64,000 bases of DNA from Planifilum fulgidum (GTDB taxonomy: Bacteria; Bacillota; Bacilli; Thermoactinomycetales; DSM-44946). Positions 27,131 to 38,687 of this stretch are shown piece by piece; within the stretch, counting starts at the first letter, position 1, and each line of letters begins with the position of its first letter. The translations under genes were made by a program, and so were the position numbers. The DNA lies in NCBI RefSeq assembly GCF_900113175.1, contig NZ_FOOK01000001.1:146564-210563 (forward strand). The letters are read 5' to 3'. The notes beneath the pieces were generated by a model. The model was not told the origin of the DNA. It did no database searches and saw only the letters and a program-made list of their open reading frames with translations.

Positions 27131-29140
27131 TCACCCCAAGAGGCGCAGAACGTGTTCCGCCACGTTTTCCGCGGTGAAACCGTACTCCTTCATCACCCGG
27201 CTGCCGGGAGCCGAGGCGCCGAAGCGGTCGATGCCGATCACGCTCCCTTGTTCGCCGACGTAGCGGTCCCAGCCCATCGGATGGGCCGCCTCCACGGCAA
27301 CGCGAACCTTGACATCCGGCGGGAGCACTTCATCGCGATACTCCTTCTCCTGCCGGTCAAACCGCTCGCGGCAGGGCATGCTGACGACCCGCACCGGGAT
27401 GCCCCGCTCGGCAAGCAGTTTTTGGGCCTCCAGCGCCAAACTCACCTCGGAGCCCGTGGCGATCAGGATGGCCCGGGGCTTGCCCTCCGCCGCATCCGAC
27501 AGGACGTAACCACCGCGGCGAAGGCCTTCCTGCGCCTTCTCCGCCGTGCCCTCCAGGACGGGCAGCTTTTGGCGCGTGAGCACCAGGGCGACGGGCGCAT
27601 CCTTTTCCAGAAGGGCTTCGCGCCAGGCGGCCACGGTCTCATTGGCGTCGGCGGGACGGAAAACGTTCAGACCCGGGATCAGCCGCAAGGAGGGGATCTG
27701 TTCCACCGGTTCGTGGGTGGGGCCGTCCTCCCCGACGGCGATGCTGTCATGGGTGAACACGTAAATGACGGGCAGGCCCATCAGGGCGGAGAGACGAATG
27801 GCCGGACGCAGATAGTCGGAAAAGACGAGGAAGGTGCCTCCGTAGGGGCGGAGACCGCCGTGAAGCATCATGCCGTTCAAGGCCGCCCCCATGGCGTGCT
27901 CCCGCACGCCGAACCAGACATTTCGCCCGGTGTAATCTTCGGCGTGGAAAATGCCCTCCTCCTTCATCGTGGTATTATTGGAGGAAGCCAGGTCGGCGGA
28001 GCCGCCGAAGAGGGTGGGCAGATTTTTGGCCAGGGCGTTGATGGCCGCGCCGGAAGCCTGACGGGTGGCCAGCGGCTTGTCTTCGGGCGAATATGCGGGA
28101 AGATCGTCATCCCATCCCTCCGGCAGCTCTCCGGCGATCGCCTGCTGAAGATGTCGGGCCAGGGACGGATGGGCTTCCCGATACCGGTCGAAGAGGGCGT
28201 TCCATTCCTCTTCCCATTTGGCCGCCTCCTTCTTCCAGGCGGCGAAGTGCCGGCGAACCTCCTCCGGCACGAAGAAGGGTTCCTCCGCGGGCCAGCCGTA
28301 GGCCTTGCGCACCTCGGCCACTTCCTCCTGTCCGAGGGGCTTGCCGTGCACCGTGTTGGTTCCTGCGTAATTGGGGCTGCCGTAACCGATGACCGTGCGC
28401 ACCTCGATCAGCGTCGGCCGCTCGGTTTCCGCCTTCGCTTCCGCGATGGCCCGGTCGATCGCCTCGAGGTCGTTCCCGTCCTCCACCCGCAGCACCTGCC
28501 AGCCGTAGGCTTCAAAGCGCTTGCGGACATCCTCGGTGAAGGAATGGGCCGTTTCGCCGTCCAGGCTGATATCGTTGGAGTCGTACAGGGCGATCAGTTT
28601 CCCGAGACGGAGATGACCGGCCAGGGAAGCCGCCTCCGCCGCAACCCCCTCCATCAGGTCGCCGTCGCTGCAGAGGACGTACGTGTGGTGGTCCACCACG
28701 GGAAATCCTTCCCGATTGTAGACGGCGGCCAAATGGCGTTCCGCCATCGCCATGCCGACGGCCATGGAAATCCCCTGTCCGAGGGGACCGGTGGTCGCCT
28801 CCACCCCCGGGGTGTGACCGTATTCGGGATGCCCCGGCGTGCGGCTCTCCCACTGCCGGAAGCGCTTCAGCTCCTCCATCGGCAGATCATAACCGCACAG
28901 GTGGAGAAGGCTGTACAGGAGCGCCGATGCGTGCCCGGCCGAAAGAACGAACCGGTCCCGGTTGAACCAGGCGGGATGATCCGGATTGTGCCGCATGTGC
29001 CGGGTCCACAGCACATAGGCCATCGGAGCCGCTCCCATCGGCATTCCGGGGTGGCCGGAATTGGCCGCCTCCACCATGTCGATGGACAACATGCGGATGG
29101 TGTTGACAGCCAGTCGGTCGACGGATTGGCTGGAAGTCAT
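27131..29140 (-). CDS. tkt: Transketolase
   Basis: A full-length thiamine diphosphate enzyme of 669 residues, for the non-oxidative pentose phosphate pathway. It has the N-terminal [19 protein letters not shown] motif, the TPP motif from GDGDL-like [19 protein letters not shown] to NDISLDG, a central PYR domain with [16 protein letters not shown], and the C-terminal domain with [23 protein letters not shown] precedes the ATG at about 11 nt. It appears monocistronic and lies between hemZ and dtd, where Bacillus has other genes. Confidence 0.97.
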   Translation of the reverse strand: MTSSQSVDRLAVNTIRMLSIDMVEAANSGHPGMPMGAAPMAYVLWTRHMRHNPDHPAWFNRDRFVLSAGHASALLYSLLHLCGYDLPMEELKRFRQWESRTPGHPEYGHTPGVEATTGPLGQGISMAVGMAMAERHLAAVYNREGFPVVDHHTYVLCSDGDLMEGVAAEAASLAGHLRLGKLIALYDSNDISLDGETAHSFTEDVRKRFEAYGWQVLRVEDGNDLEAIDRAIAEAKAETERPTLIEVRTVIGYGSPNYAGTNTVHGKPLGQEEVAEVRKAYGWPAEEPFFVPEEVRRHFAAWKKEAAKWEEEWNALFDRYREAHPSLARHLQQAIAGELPEGWDDDLPAYSPEDKPLATRQASGAAINALAKNLPTLFGGSADLASSNNTTMKEEGIFHAEDYTGRNVWFGVREHAMGAALNGMMLHGGLRPYGGTFLVFSDYLRPAIRLSALMGLPVIYVFTHDSIAVGEDGPTHEPVEQIPSLRLIPGLNVFRPADANETVAAWREALLEKDAPVALVLTRQKLPVLEGTAEKAQEGLRRGGYVLSDAAEGKPRAILIATGSEVSLALEAQKLLAERGIPVRVVSMPCRERFDRQEKEYRDEVLPPDVKVRVAVEAAHPMGWDRYVGEQGSVIGIDRFGASAPGSRVMKEYGFTAENVAEHVLRLLG

Positions 29141-29500
29141 TTGTCGCTCAACTCCCTTCAGATGCTTAACCGATTCTCATCCCCCGAGCGAAACCAACCT
29201 GCTTGGGGTCACCGGGAAATCTTCCGGAAAAAGGTCCCCCTGCCTTCTGCGGAAAACGCCACCAACCACACGGATCTGCGGGACCCAAGGCATCACATGC
29301 TTTAGTCTATCAAATCGAAGAACCGAAAACCATAAAAAAATCAACAGATCAGACCGATGCAAGAAACCTGATCCCGCCCCCTTCTGTCGGCAAAATCGCC
29401 GGCCGTTTGCGGGACCAAACAGGAAACGGAGGAGATCCCGCCGGGACCATCCCGACCGGAAGGCGGCATCTCAAGGGAAACTGCGCCGCGCCTCTCGCTC
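29141..29500. other. Intergenic region between tkt and dtd
   Basis: About 360 bp without a supported gene. It must contain the tkt promoter and the end of the dtd-relA transcript. An AT-rich patch at 29,300-29,350 could hold the promoter, but I see no convincing -35/-10 pair. A short minus-strand frame inside (29177-29362) has no ribosome binding site. Confidence 0.6.
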
Positions 29501-29962
29501 CTACGCCCGGATGCGCCCGTTCTCCCGGCTTTCCAGGATCAGGGTCACCGGTCCGTCGTTGGTGAAGGACACCTGCATCATCGCCCCGAATATGCCGGTT
29601 TCCACCTTCACCCCGTGGCTTCGGAGCAGCTCGTTGAACCGGTCGTACAACCTTGACGCAATCTCCGGGGCGGCCGCGGCGGTGAAGCTGGGACGGCGCC
29701 CTTTCCGGCAGTCTCCGTACAGGGTGAACTGGGACACCGACAAAATGCCGCCTCCCACATCCAGGAGGGAGCGATTCATCTTCCCCTGTTCATCCTCGAA
29801 AATGCGCAGGTTCACCACCTTTTCCGCCAGATAGCGGAGATCCTCCTCCCCGTCTCCCTCGGCAAATCCGACCAGCAACACCAATCCCCGATCGATGGCC
29901 CCCGTCACCCGGCCGTCCACGGTGACCCGGGCGTCCTTGGCCCGCTGCAAGACGATGCGCAA
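29501..29962 (-). CDS. dtd: D-aminoacyl-tRNA deacylase
   Basis: A 153-residue enzyme that hydrolyses D-amino acids from tRNA. It starts with [17 protein letters not shown] and carries both DTD signatures: SQFTLYGD for the active site and [11 protein letters not shown] near the C-terminus. The start is a TTG at 29962 with GGAGG 8 nt upstream; a longer ATG frame has no ribosome site and adds 25 unrelated residues. It lies 109 bp after relA and is read in the same direction, as in Bacillus. Confidence 0.95.
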   Translation of the reverse strand: MRIVLQRAKDARVTVDGRVTGAIDRGLVLLVGFAEGDGEEDLRYLAEKVVNLRIFEDEQGKMNRSLLDVGGGILSVSQFTLYGDCRKGRRPSFTAAAAPEIASRLYDRFNELLRSHGVKVETGIFGAMMQVSFTNDGPVTLILESRENGRIRA

Positions 29963-30071
29963 CGTCTCTTCCTCCTTTTCGACGTGGTTGTGAAGCGGGG
30001 AAAACCGCCCCAAGCAAAAAGAAGCCGGGATAAGCAAGCCGCTTCCTCGGCCTCCCCGCTTCTGCCCCTTT

Positions 30072-32228
<2,157 letters not shown>

Positions 32229-32479
32229 CACAAATTCACCTGGAATGGCCAAAAATCGTTTTTCCTATTATTATCTCCCAGCGGAAAAGAAAAGTAAAGG
32301 ATCTCCGTCAATACAGGAAGTGGAAGGACCTGCGGGGAGGGACAAGCGGTCGCAAGGGAGGGGTTGAGGCAAAAAAGAGGGGCGATCCGCCCAGTCGAAG
32401 CCCCCAAAAAACGGACTATTCAAAAAATGGCTGCGCCGGAAAGGCGCCGCTGGGAAGCGACGCGCCTTCGGCCCGATTC

Positions 32480-32839
32480 TCACGGAACCCACTTTTTCCC
32501 CCACGGCCAGTAGCCCGCGTAGCGGCGAACATACAGACCCACCGCGGACAGGACAATCGATGCGACCAGCGTCATTCCGTAGGTGCTGGCCCCTTCCTCC
32601 GCCATGAGCATCAGAACGGGGAGCACGATCAGGCCGCCGTAGGAGACCACTTCATAGGAAATCAAAAGCCGCCTCCAGACGCGCCTCATGTACTCGCGAA
32701 ATCGAAAACGGTCGTCCGGAGAAAACAATTCCCGAAACATCAGAATGAGGATTAATCCGATCCACAAAAGGACGATAAAGATCGCCATCCAGGCAAATCC
32801 CGAAATCAGGCGGGAAAAAAAATCTTCCAGCCAGCTCAC
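32480..32839 (-). CDS. Small membrane protein of unknown function
   Basis: Reading from a GTG at 32839 gives 119 residues with two hydrophobic clusters (FAWMAIFIVLLWIGLILILM and two helices in GGLIVLPVLMLMAEEG to LVASIVLSAVGLYV) joined by a basic loop. An ATG at 32875 is excluded as a start because it lies upstream of or at the transcription start predicted from the strong promoter; AAAGGAG precedes the GTG instead. No family is recognised. It stands alone between relA and the penicillin-binding protein gene. Confidence 0.65.
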   Translation of the reverse strand: MSWLEDFFSRLISGFAWMAIFIVLLWIGLILILMFRELFSPDDRFRFREYMRRVWRRLLISYEVVSYGGLIVLPVLMLMAEEGASTYGMTLVASIVLSAVGLYVRRYAGYWPWGKKWVP

Positions 32840-32877
32840 CGACTTCTTCGCTCCTTTTCCCGATATCTCATGCAAAA

Positions 32878-32905
32878 ATTATAGCACGTCAAGGAAAAAT
32901 GCCAA
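32878..32905 (-). promoter_or_regulatory. Promoter of the small membrane protein gene
   Basis: TTGGCA and a perfect TATAAT lie 16 bp apart on the minus strand, giving a start near 32871. This places the nearest upstream ATG (32875) outside the transcript and supports the internal GTG start. Confidence 0.75.
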
Positions 32906-32964
32906 GTTCCAAAAAAGGGAGCGAAAAAATCCACCTTCGATCGGGCGCGGTCCGGCGGAGGGGA

Positions 32965-35049
32965 TCATCCCCCGCCCCACCGCTTTTTCCATTCTTCCCA
33001 TCGCTTTTCCAACTCTTTCTTTCGTTTCCTGAATTCCTTCTCCCACGCCTTCCGCTGCTTCTCCAGCTCTTTTTGCCATTTCTTCCCGGATTCTTCCCGC
33101 GTTTTCTCCTCGCGCCTCTCCGTCTGCCTCTCCACTTTGGGCGGCGTTTTCCAGGGGATCATCGACAGGTCGAAGGATTGGACCGGCTCCCCCTTCAGGG
33201 AGGCGGTCATCATTTCCCGGAAGATCCGGGTTGCCGTCTGTCCGCTGGTGGACGTCAGATAATGGTTCTCGTCGGTCTTGTCGTAACCGAGCCAGACGGC
33301 CCCCACCAGCTGGGGAGTGTACCCGACGAACCAATGGTCTTTGGCCCCGTTTCCGCCCCCCGGCAGCTGGGTGGTCCCCGTCTTGCCGGCGGTGGGTCGG
33401 CCCGGGATCTTTGCCGCCGTTCCCGTTCCTTCCTCCACCACTCCCTTCAGCATGTAGGTGATTTTTTGGGCCACTTCCTCGGACGTGACCCGGACGGATT
33501 TCTTGTACCACTGGGCGACCAGTTCCCCGTCCGGCTTTTCGATGCGGCGAATGGCGTGAGCCTCCACCATCACTCCCCGGTTGGCGAAGGCGGCGTACGC
33601 CTGGGCCATGTGCAGGGGGGAAGTGCCCTCGTTCAACCCGCCCAGCGCCAATCCCAATTGGCGTTCCTTTTCGCCGAGGGGAATGCCGAACCGCCGGACG
33701 CTTTCCATCCCCCGGTCCACGCCGATTTGATCGAGCAGCCACACCGCGGGAACATTGAGGGAATCCACCACCGCTTCGTACATCGTCACTTCTCCCCGGT
33801 ACCGGCCGTCATAGTTTTTCGGCCGGTAGTCCCCGAAACTCGTCGGTTTGTCCAGCAACCTGGAGTCCACGTCGTATCCCGCCTCCAGGGCCGGCGTGTA
33901 GACGGCCAGGGGCTTCATGGTGGAGCCGGGCTGGCGCTTCAATTGGGAGGCCCGGTTGAACCCGCGGAAGGTGTGCTTTCCGCGGCCGCCGACCAAGGCC
34001 CGGATTCCCCCGGTTGCGGGATCAATGAGCACGGCGCCGCTCTGGACGATCTGATCCTTCCCGCCGGCGGGAAAGAGGTCATCGTTTTTGTAGACGGACT
34101 CCACCGCCTGCTGCATTTTGGGATCCAGCTCGGTGTAAATCTGGAGGCCTCCGCTCAACACCTCGTTCGCCGTCAGACCGTAACGGGAGACGGCCTCCTC
34201 CAGGACGTAATCGACATAGTGGGGAAACCGCCTCGCATCGTTGCGCAGCCGCTTGCCCTCGAGGACGATCTCCTGCCCCATCGCCGCCTTTTTCTCTTCT
34301 TCCGTGATGAAGCCCAGCTCCACCATGCGCTCGAGAACCAGATCCCGCCGTTTCATCGTCTTCTGGAAATCTTTAAAGGGATTGAGGACCGACGGCGCCT
34401 TGATCATCCCGGCCAACAAGGCGGACTCTCCCAGGGTGAGCTGATCCACTTCCTTGCCGAAATAGATCTCCGCCGCCCGTCTGATCCCCCAGGCCCCTTC
34501 GCCGAAATAGATGTTGTTCAGATACATCTCCATGATTTCGTTTTTGGAATATTCCCGTTCGATCTTCTTGGCGAGGAGCATCTCTTTGAACTTCCGCTTG
34601 TAGGTCCGGTCGTGGGTCAGGAAGACGTTCTTGGCCAGCTGCTGGGTGATCGTGCTGCCCCCCTGAACCGTTTTCCCTGCGGAAAGATTGTAGAGCAGGG
34701 CGCGCAGGGTGCCGACGTAGTCGATCCCCGAATGGCGAAAAAAGCGCTGATCTTCCATCGCCACCACCGCTTGGACCAGGTGGGTGGGGACGCGTTTGAT
34801 GTCCACCGCCTCCTTGTTGGAGACGGAGATTTCGCTGGCCACGTGCCCCTTGCGGTCGTAGATGATCGTGGGGTGGGGAGCCGCATTTTTCAGGGCGCTG
34901 ATGTCGCACATGGAAATGGCCACGTTGACGGCGATCAGGAAAAGGGCGGCCGTCACCGCCAAAGCGATGCCCGCCGGCTTTATCCAGCGTCGCTTCTTCT
35001 TGGCGCGCCGGCCTTTGGGGGATTTGGCCTTTTTTCTGTCTCTCTCCAT
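32965..35049 (-). CDS. Class A penicillin-binding protein (transglycosylase/transpeptidase)
   Basis: A bifunctional peptidoglycan synthase of 694 residues. A basic cytoplasmic tail and one membrane helix (about 26-47) lead to a family 51 glycosyltransferase domain (VVAMEDQRFFRHSGID, GGSTITQQLAKN, MLLAKKIEREYSKNEIMEMYLN) and a transpeptidase domain with STMK, SLN and KTGTT. The last 60 residues are almost only Lys, Glu, Arg and Trp, forming a long charged tail after the catalytic domain. It starts 18 bp after the addA stop with GAGGGAG before the ATG, so it may be cotranscribed with addBA. Confidence 0.94.
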   Translation of the reverse strand: MERDRKKAKSPKGRRAKKKRRWIKPAGIALAVTAALFLIAVNVAISMCDISALKNAAPHPTIIYDRKGHVASEISVSNKEAVDIKRVPTHLVQAVVAMEDQRFFRHSGIDYVGTLRALLYNLSAGKTVQGGSTITQQLAKNVFLTHDRTYKRKFKEMLLAKKIEREYSKNEIMEMYLNNIYFGEGAWGIRRAAEIYFGKEVDQLTLGESALLAGMIKAPSVLNPFKDFQKTMKRRDLVLERMVELGFITEEEKKAAMGQEIVLEGKRLRNDARRFPHYVDYVLEEAVSRYGLTANEVLSGGLQIYTELDPKMQQAVESVYKNDDLFPAGGKDQIVQSGAVLIDPATGGIRALVGGRGKHTFRGFNRASQLKRQPGSTMKPLAVYTPALEAGYDVDSRLLDKPTSFGDYRPKNYDGRYRGEVTMYEAVVDSLNVPAVWLLDQIGVDRGMESVRRFGIPLGEKERQLGLALGGLNEGTSPLHMAQAYAAFANRGVMVEAHAIRRIEKPDGELVAQWYKKSVRVTSEEVAQKITYMLKGVVEEGTGTAAKIPGRPTAGKTGTTQLPGGGNGAKDHWFVGYTPQLVGAVWLGYDKTDENHYLTSTSGQTATRIFREMMTASLKGEPVQSFDLSMIPWKTPPKVERQTERREEKTREESGKKWQKELEKQRKAWEKEFRKRKKELEKRWEEWKKRWGGG

Positions 35050-35067
35050 GAGTCTCTCCCTCCATGC

Positions 35068-38000
35068 TCACGCTCCTCCGGAATGCGCGCCGGCCCGGGC
35101 CGATCCCTGTGCGGCCTCGCAGATCCAGCGGTAGGCGCAATGGGCGCACCGCTTCCCGGGACGGGGGGCAAAATCCGCCGCGGTCCCGCCCCGCTTCAGC
35201 GTTCCGGCCGCCGATTCGAGCATCCGGTCCGCTTCGTCGAGCCACGCGCCGTCCACCTCGAAGGAAACCTCCACGCCGGGGCGAAGGAAAAACAGCGTCG
35301 CCCGGGCGGGGACGATTCCCCACTCCCGGAGGGCCGCCAGGGCGTACAGCCGGAGCTGGGGCAGATATTCCTCCGCCGCCTCCTCCGCCTCCTGCGGCGC
35401 GACATCGTTGGTCTTGTAGTCGATCAACTCCCATTCCCCCCGCCGGTTCCACTGGAGCCGATCGATGATTCCTTCCATCTCCAGGCCGGCGATCCGGACG
35501 AAGAAGGGGACTTCCTTCATCACCTTCCGGCAATGCCGCGCCTCCCGGTGAATCCTGCCCGACAGGAAGCGGCGGATGAGGGGCTCCGTTTCCTTCCGCG
35601 CCCGGTGAAGGAGGGCGGGAGAAAGTTTCATCTCCGCCGCCGCCTGCCTAAGCAGACGGGACAATTCCTCTTCCGGCAGGGGACCGTCGGGCAGGAGCTC
35701 CAGCATCCGGTGGACGAGATTTCCCTTGAGAATCGGGGTCAGCATCCCCGCGGCCCCGTCCTCTTCCGCCTCCTCCGTTCCGGCCGACCGGTCTTCCTCC
35801 TCCGGGGAAGGCATCCCGATGACATACTGATAGAAGTACTTGCGGGGGCAATTGATCAGCACCATCAACCGGGTGACGCTCACCCGCACCCGATCCCGTT
35901 CCGTCAGCCCCCGGGGGCGCATCCCTTTCCAATCCTCATCGTCCGGAACCTCCGTCTGTCCGTTCTCCATCTCCTCGAGAAACCGGTCCAGAGCGGACCG
36001 GGTCGCGTTTTCCTCCGGCGCCTCCCCCTCGCCGCCCCACACGGCGATGGGCAGGTCGCCTTCTCCGTCGGACAGGGCCCAGCGCCCCGCTTCCCAATCG
36101 ATCCGGCCGTAGTCCAACACGGCGTCCAGCCACTTGCTCCAGGAACCGGAAGAGAGGATTTCCCCCCCATCCTTCGCCTCCTTGTGCTCCTCCGGCACGC
36201 CGCTCAGGATCAGCCGCTTTTCCGCCCGGGTGACGGCCACGTAGAAGAGGCGGACCGATTCCTCCCGCTCCAGGCGGCGATCCTTCTCCTTCGCCATAAG
36301 CCAGCGGGCTGTCTCCAGGGCTTCCCCCGACGGACCGTAGAGGCGGACGGCCAGACCCGATTCCTCATCGACAACCATCCCGTCCGGTCCCCCCGGTAAG
36401 CGGCGGGCCAGGTCGGGAATGATGACCACGGGGAATTCCAGCCCCTTGGACTGGTGAATCGTCATCAGCTTGACGCTGTCCGCACCCTCCGACTGCACGG
36501 CGGCCTCCGTCTCCGGCGTCTGCTGGTCGATCAGGAGCTCCATCTCCTCCAAAAAGAGGTCCGGGGAATAGGCGCTGTCCCCCTTTCGGGAGCGGGCCAA
36601 ACGGACCAGCTTCTCCAGATTGGCCCGGGCCTGTTCTCCCTGGGGGGTGGCCCAAAGGGCCAGGTGATATCCGCTCTCCTCCAGCACCTCCTCGATCAGG
36701 TCGGCGACGGGAACGCGCCCCATGAGGCGGCCGGCGCGCTCCGCCAACCGCCGGAAGCCTTCGAGCTTCTCCCGCTCCGCAGCGGGGATCTCTTCCACCT
36801 CCGCCCAGGATTCCGGCCGCCCCAACGCTCCCGCCTCCTTGAGCCACCAGAGCGTTTCGTCGCTCGCGGCGCAGAAGGGAGAGCGCAACACGCCCGCCAA
36901 GGCCAGGGTGTCCTCCGGATCCGTCAGCCACCGGAGCAGGTTCAGCACATCCGCAATCTCCTGCCGGTCGTAAAATCCCCGCCCTTTCACCACGTAGAAG
37001 GGAATGCCCCGGCGGATCAGTTCCTCCTCGTACCGCTTCACTTCCGTCATCGCCCGAAACAGGACCGCGATGTCGCCGGGACGCCAGCCCTCGGCGATGA
37101 GGTCCGCGATCCGGCGGGCGATCAGGCGGGCTTCCGCCTCCCGGACGCTCCGCCCGGCCCGCTCCTCCTTGCCCGGCACGGCCAAATATTCCACGCAGGG
37201 GCCATCGTCCCCGGCCCGCCCGCGGGCTTCCGCCTCCCGATAGCCGTCGGGCTCGCCCGGTCCGGAGGGCATGAGCCGGGAAAAAAGGCCGTTGGCAAAG
37301 CGCACGAGCCGGGGATCGGACCGGAAGTTGGCCTTCAGGGTGACCTCCCGCCCCCCTTCGGCCAGCAGCTCCTTCCGGGTTTTGCCGAAGACCGACACGT
37401 CCGCCCCGCGAAACCGGTAAATCGACTGTTTGGGATCCCCCACCACGAACAGCTTGCCCGGAGCGGGGCTTCCGTCCGGACGGCGGCGGAGGGTATCGAT
37501 CAGCCGCTTCTGCAGCCCGTTCGTATCCTGATACTCGTCCACCATCAGAAAGCGGATCCGCCCCCGGAGTCGGCGCCGGACATCCTCCCTCTCCTCCAGC
37601 AGGCGGCACGCCAGGAGCTGAAGATCCTCGAAATCGAGGGCCTTCCGCTCCCGCTTCGCCGCGGCATACCGCTCCTCTATCCTCGCCAGAAGGGGAAGCA
37701 GGGCATCCAGAGTCTCCCGTTCGGCGGGAAGGAGGAGCTGCCCCCGGAGGGCTTCCGCCAAATTCCCGCCGGCTTCCTTCATCCGGTCCCGGAGAAGGCG
37801 CAAATCCTCGTTTTTTCCCCAATGGCCCTTCAGCAGCTCCAGCGCCCGCTCCACCGCGGGGAGAAGGATTTCCGGCCCTTTCTCCCGGAGGAAATGCTCC
37901 CGGAGGCGGGGCCATTCCGCCTGGAAAGCCTTTAGTCTTTTTCCTCCCCGCATTTCCAATAGGGCGTCGCCCGCCTCGAGAAACTGAATGAGCGTTTCCT

Positions 38001-38652
38001 CCCGAACCTGCTTAAGCCGGATCGCCGACCGGCGCAGGTCCCGCCGGGTGATCTCCCCCAACTCCTCCGCGGTCCAGCCATAACCGGCCATTTTCCTCAT
38101 CGCGCCGGAAAGGGTTTCGATTCCCCGGGAGATCCCGATTCCCGCCAGCCAATCGAGGAGAGGGGAGTCGCCGGACGTCCCGGCCCCGGAAAGCAGTTCT
38201 TCCCGCACCGCATCCCGGAGCAACAGGCGGGCCTCCGCTTCATCCAACACGGCAAACTGCGGATCGACCCCCGCCTCCACGGGAAAATCCCGAAGCAGGC
38301 GGGCACAAAAGGCGTGGATGGTCATGATGGCGGCCCGTTCCGACTCCACCATCAGGCGGTACCAGCGATCCGCCTCTTCCCGCCTCCCCGATCGCTCCGC
38401 TTCCTCCATCCGTTCGGCCAGTTGGCGGCGGATTCGCCCTTTCATCTCCGTCGCCGCCTTTTCCGTAAAGGTGATGGCCACGATGCTGTCCAGGATCGCC
38501 GGATCATCCCCGTAAAGGGAAAGAATATGCAAAAACCGCTCCACCAGAACCCGCGTTTTGCCGGAGCCCGCCCCGGCCGAGACGATGCAGTCCGCATCCA
38601 GTAAATGGGCCGCCTCCCGCTGTTCCGGCGTGAGGGAGATGCCTTGACTCAT
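35068..38652 (-). CDS. addA: ATP-dependent helicase/nuclease AddA, with an Fe-S type nuclease signature
   Basis: A UvrD/Rep-type helicase with a C-terminal RecB-like nuclease, 1194 residues, acting in double-strand break resection. It has Walker A in SAGAGSGKTRVL, DEYQDTNGLQ, and the PD-(D/E)XK core EWELIDYKTND. Cysteines at about 935 (in NCPRKYFYQY) and 1169, 1172 and 1178 (CAHCAYRWIC) make the four-Cys iron-sulfur pattern normally seen in AddB; Bacillus AddA lacks it. GGAGG is near the ATG. The addB gene precedes by 35 bp. Confidence 0.9.
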   Translation of the reverse strand: MSQGISLTPEQREAAHLLDADCIVSAGAGSGKTRVLVERFLHILSLYGDDPAILDSIVAITFTEKAATEMKGRIRRQLAERMEEAERSGRREEADRWYRLMVESERAAIMTIHAFCARLLRDFPVEAGVDPQFAVLDEAEARLLLRDAVREELLSGAGTSGDSPLLDWLAGIGISRGIETLSGAMRKMAGYGWTAEELGEITRRDLRRSAIRLKQVREETLIQFLEAGDALLEMRGGKRLKAFQAEWPRLREHFLREKGPEILLPAVERALELLKGHWGKNEDLRLLRDRMKEAGGNLAEALRGQLLLPAERETLDALLPLLARIEERYAAAKRERKALDFEDLQLLACRLLEEREDVRRRLRGRIRFLMVDEYQDTNGLQKRLIDTLRRRPDGSPAPGKLFVVGDPKQSIYRFRGADVSVFGKTRKELLAEGGREVTLKANFRSDPRLVRFANGLFSRLMPSGPGEPDGYREAEARGRAGDDGPCVEYLAVPGKEERAGRSVREAEARLIARRIADLIAEGWRPGDIAVLFRAMTEVKRYEEELIRRGIPFYVVKGRGFYDRQEIADVLNLLRWLTDPEDTLALAGVLRSPFCAASDETLWWLKEAGALGRPESWAEVEEIPAAEREKLEGFRRLAERAGRLMGRVPVADLIEEVLEESGYHLALWATPQGEQARANLEKLVRLARSRKGDSAYSPDLFLEEMELLIDQQTPETEAAVQSEGADSVKLMTIHQSKGLEFPVVIIPDLARRLPGGPDGMVVDEESGLAVRLYGPSGEALETARWLMAKEKDRRLEREESVRLFYVAVTRAEKRLILSGVPEEHKEAKDGGEILSSGSWSKWLDAVLDYGRIDWEAGRWALSDGEGDLPIAVWGGEGEAPEENATRSALDRFLEEMENGQTEVPDDEDWKGMRPRGLTERDRVRVSVTRLMVLINCPRKYFYQYVIGMPSPEEEDRSAGTEEAEEDGAAGMLTPILKGNLVHRMLELLPDGPLPEEELSRLLRQAAAEMKLSPALLHRARKETEPLIRRFLSGRIHREARHCRKVMKEVPFFVRIAGLEMEGIIDRLQWNRRGEWELIDYKTNDVAPQEAEEAAEEYLPQLRLYALAALREWGIVPARATLFFLRPGVEVSFEVDGAWLDEADRMLESAAGTLKRGGTAADFAPRPGKRCAHCAYRWICEAAQGSARAGAHSGGA

Positions 38653-38687
38653 CCGCCACCCTCCTTTTCATCCTCGCTTCCCGCATA

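Noticed and set aside
29177..29362. A 61-codon minus-strand frame upstream of tkt
   Set aside because: No ribosome binding site and no family; it overlaps the region that must contain the tkt promoter.
32899..36399. A plus-strand open frame of 1166 codons opposite the penicillin-binding protein gene and addA
   Set aside because: It is antisense to clear coding sequence with all catalytic motifs on the minus strand; no start signal or domain supports it.
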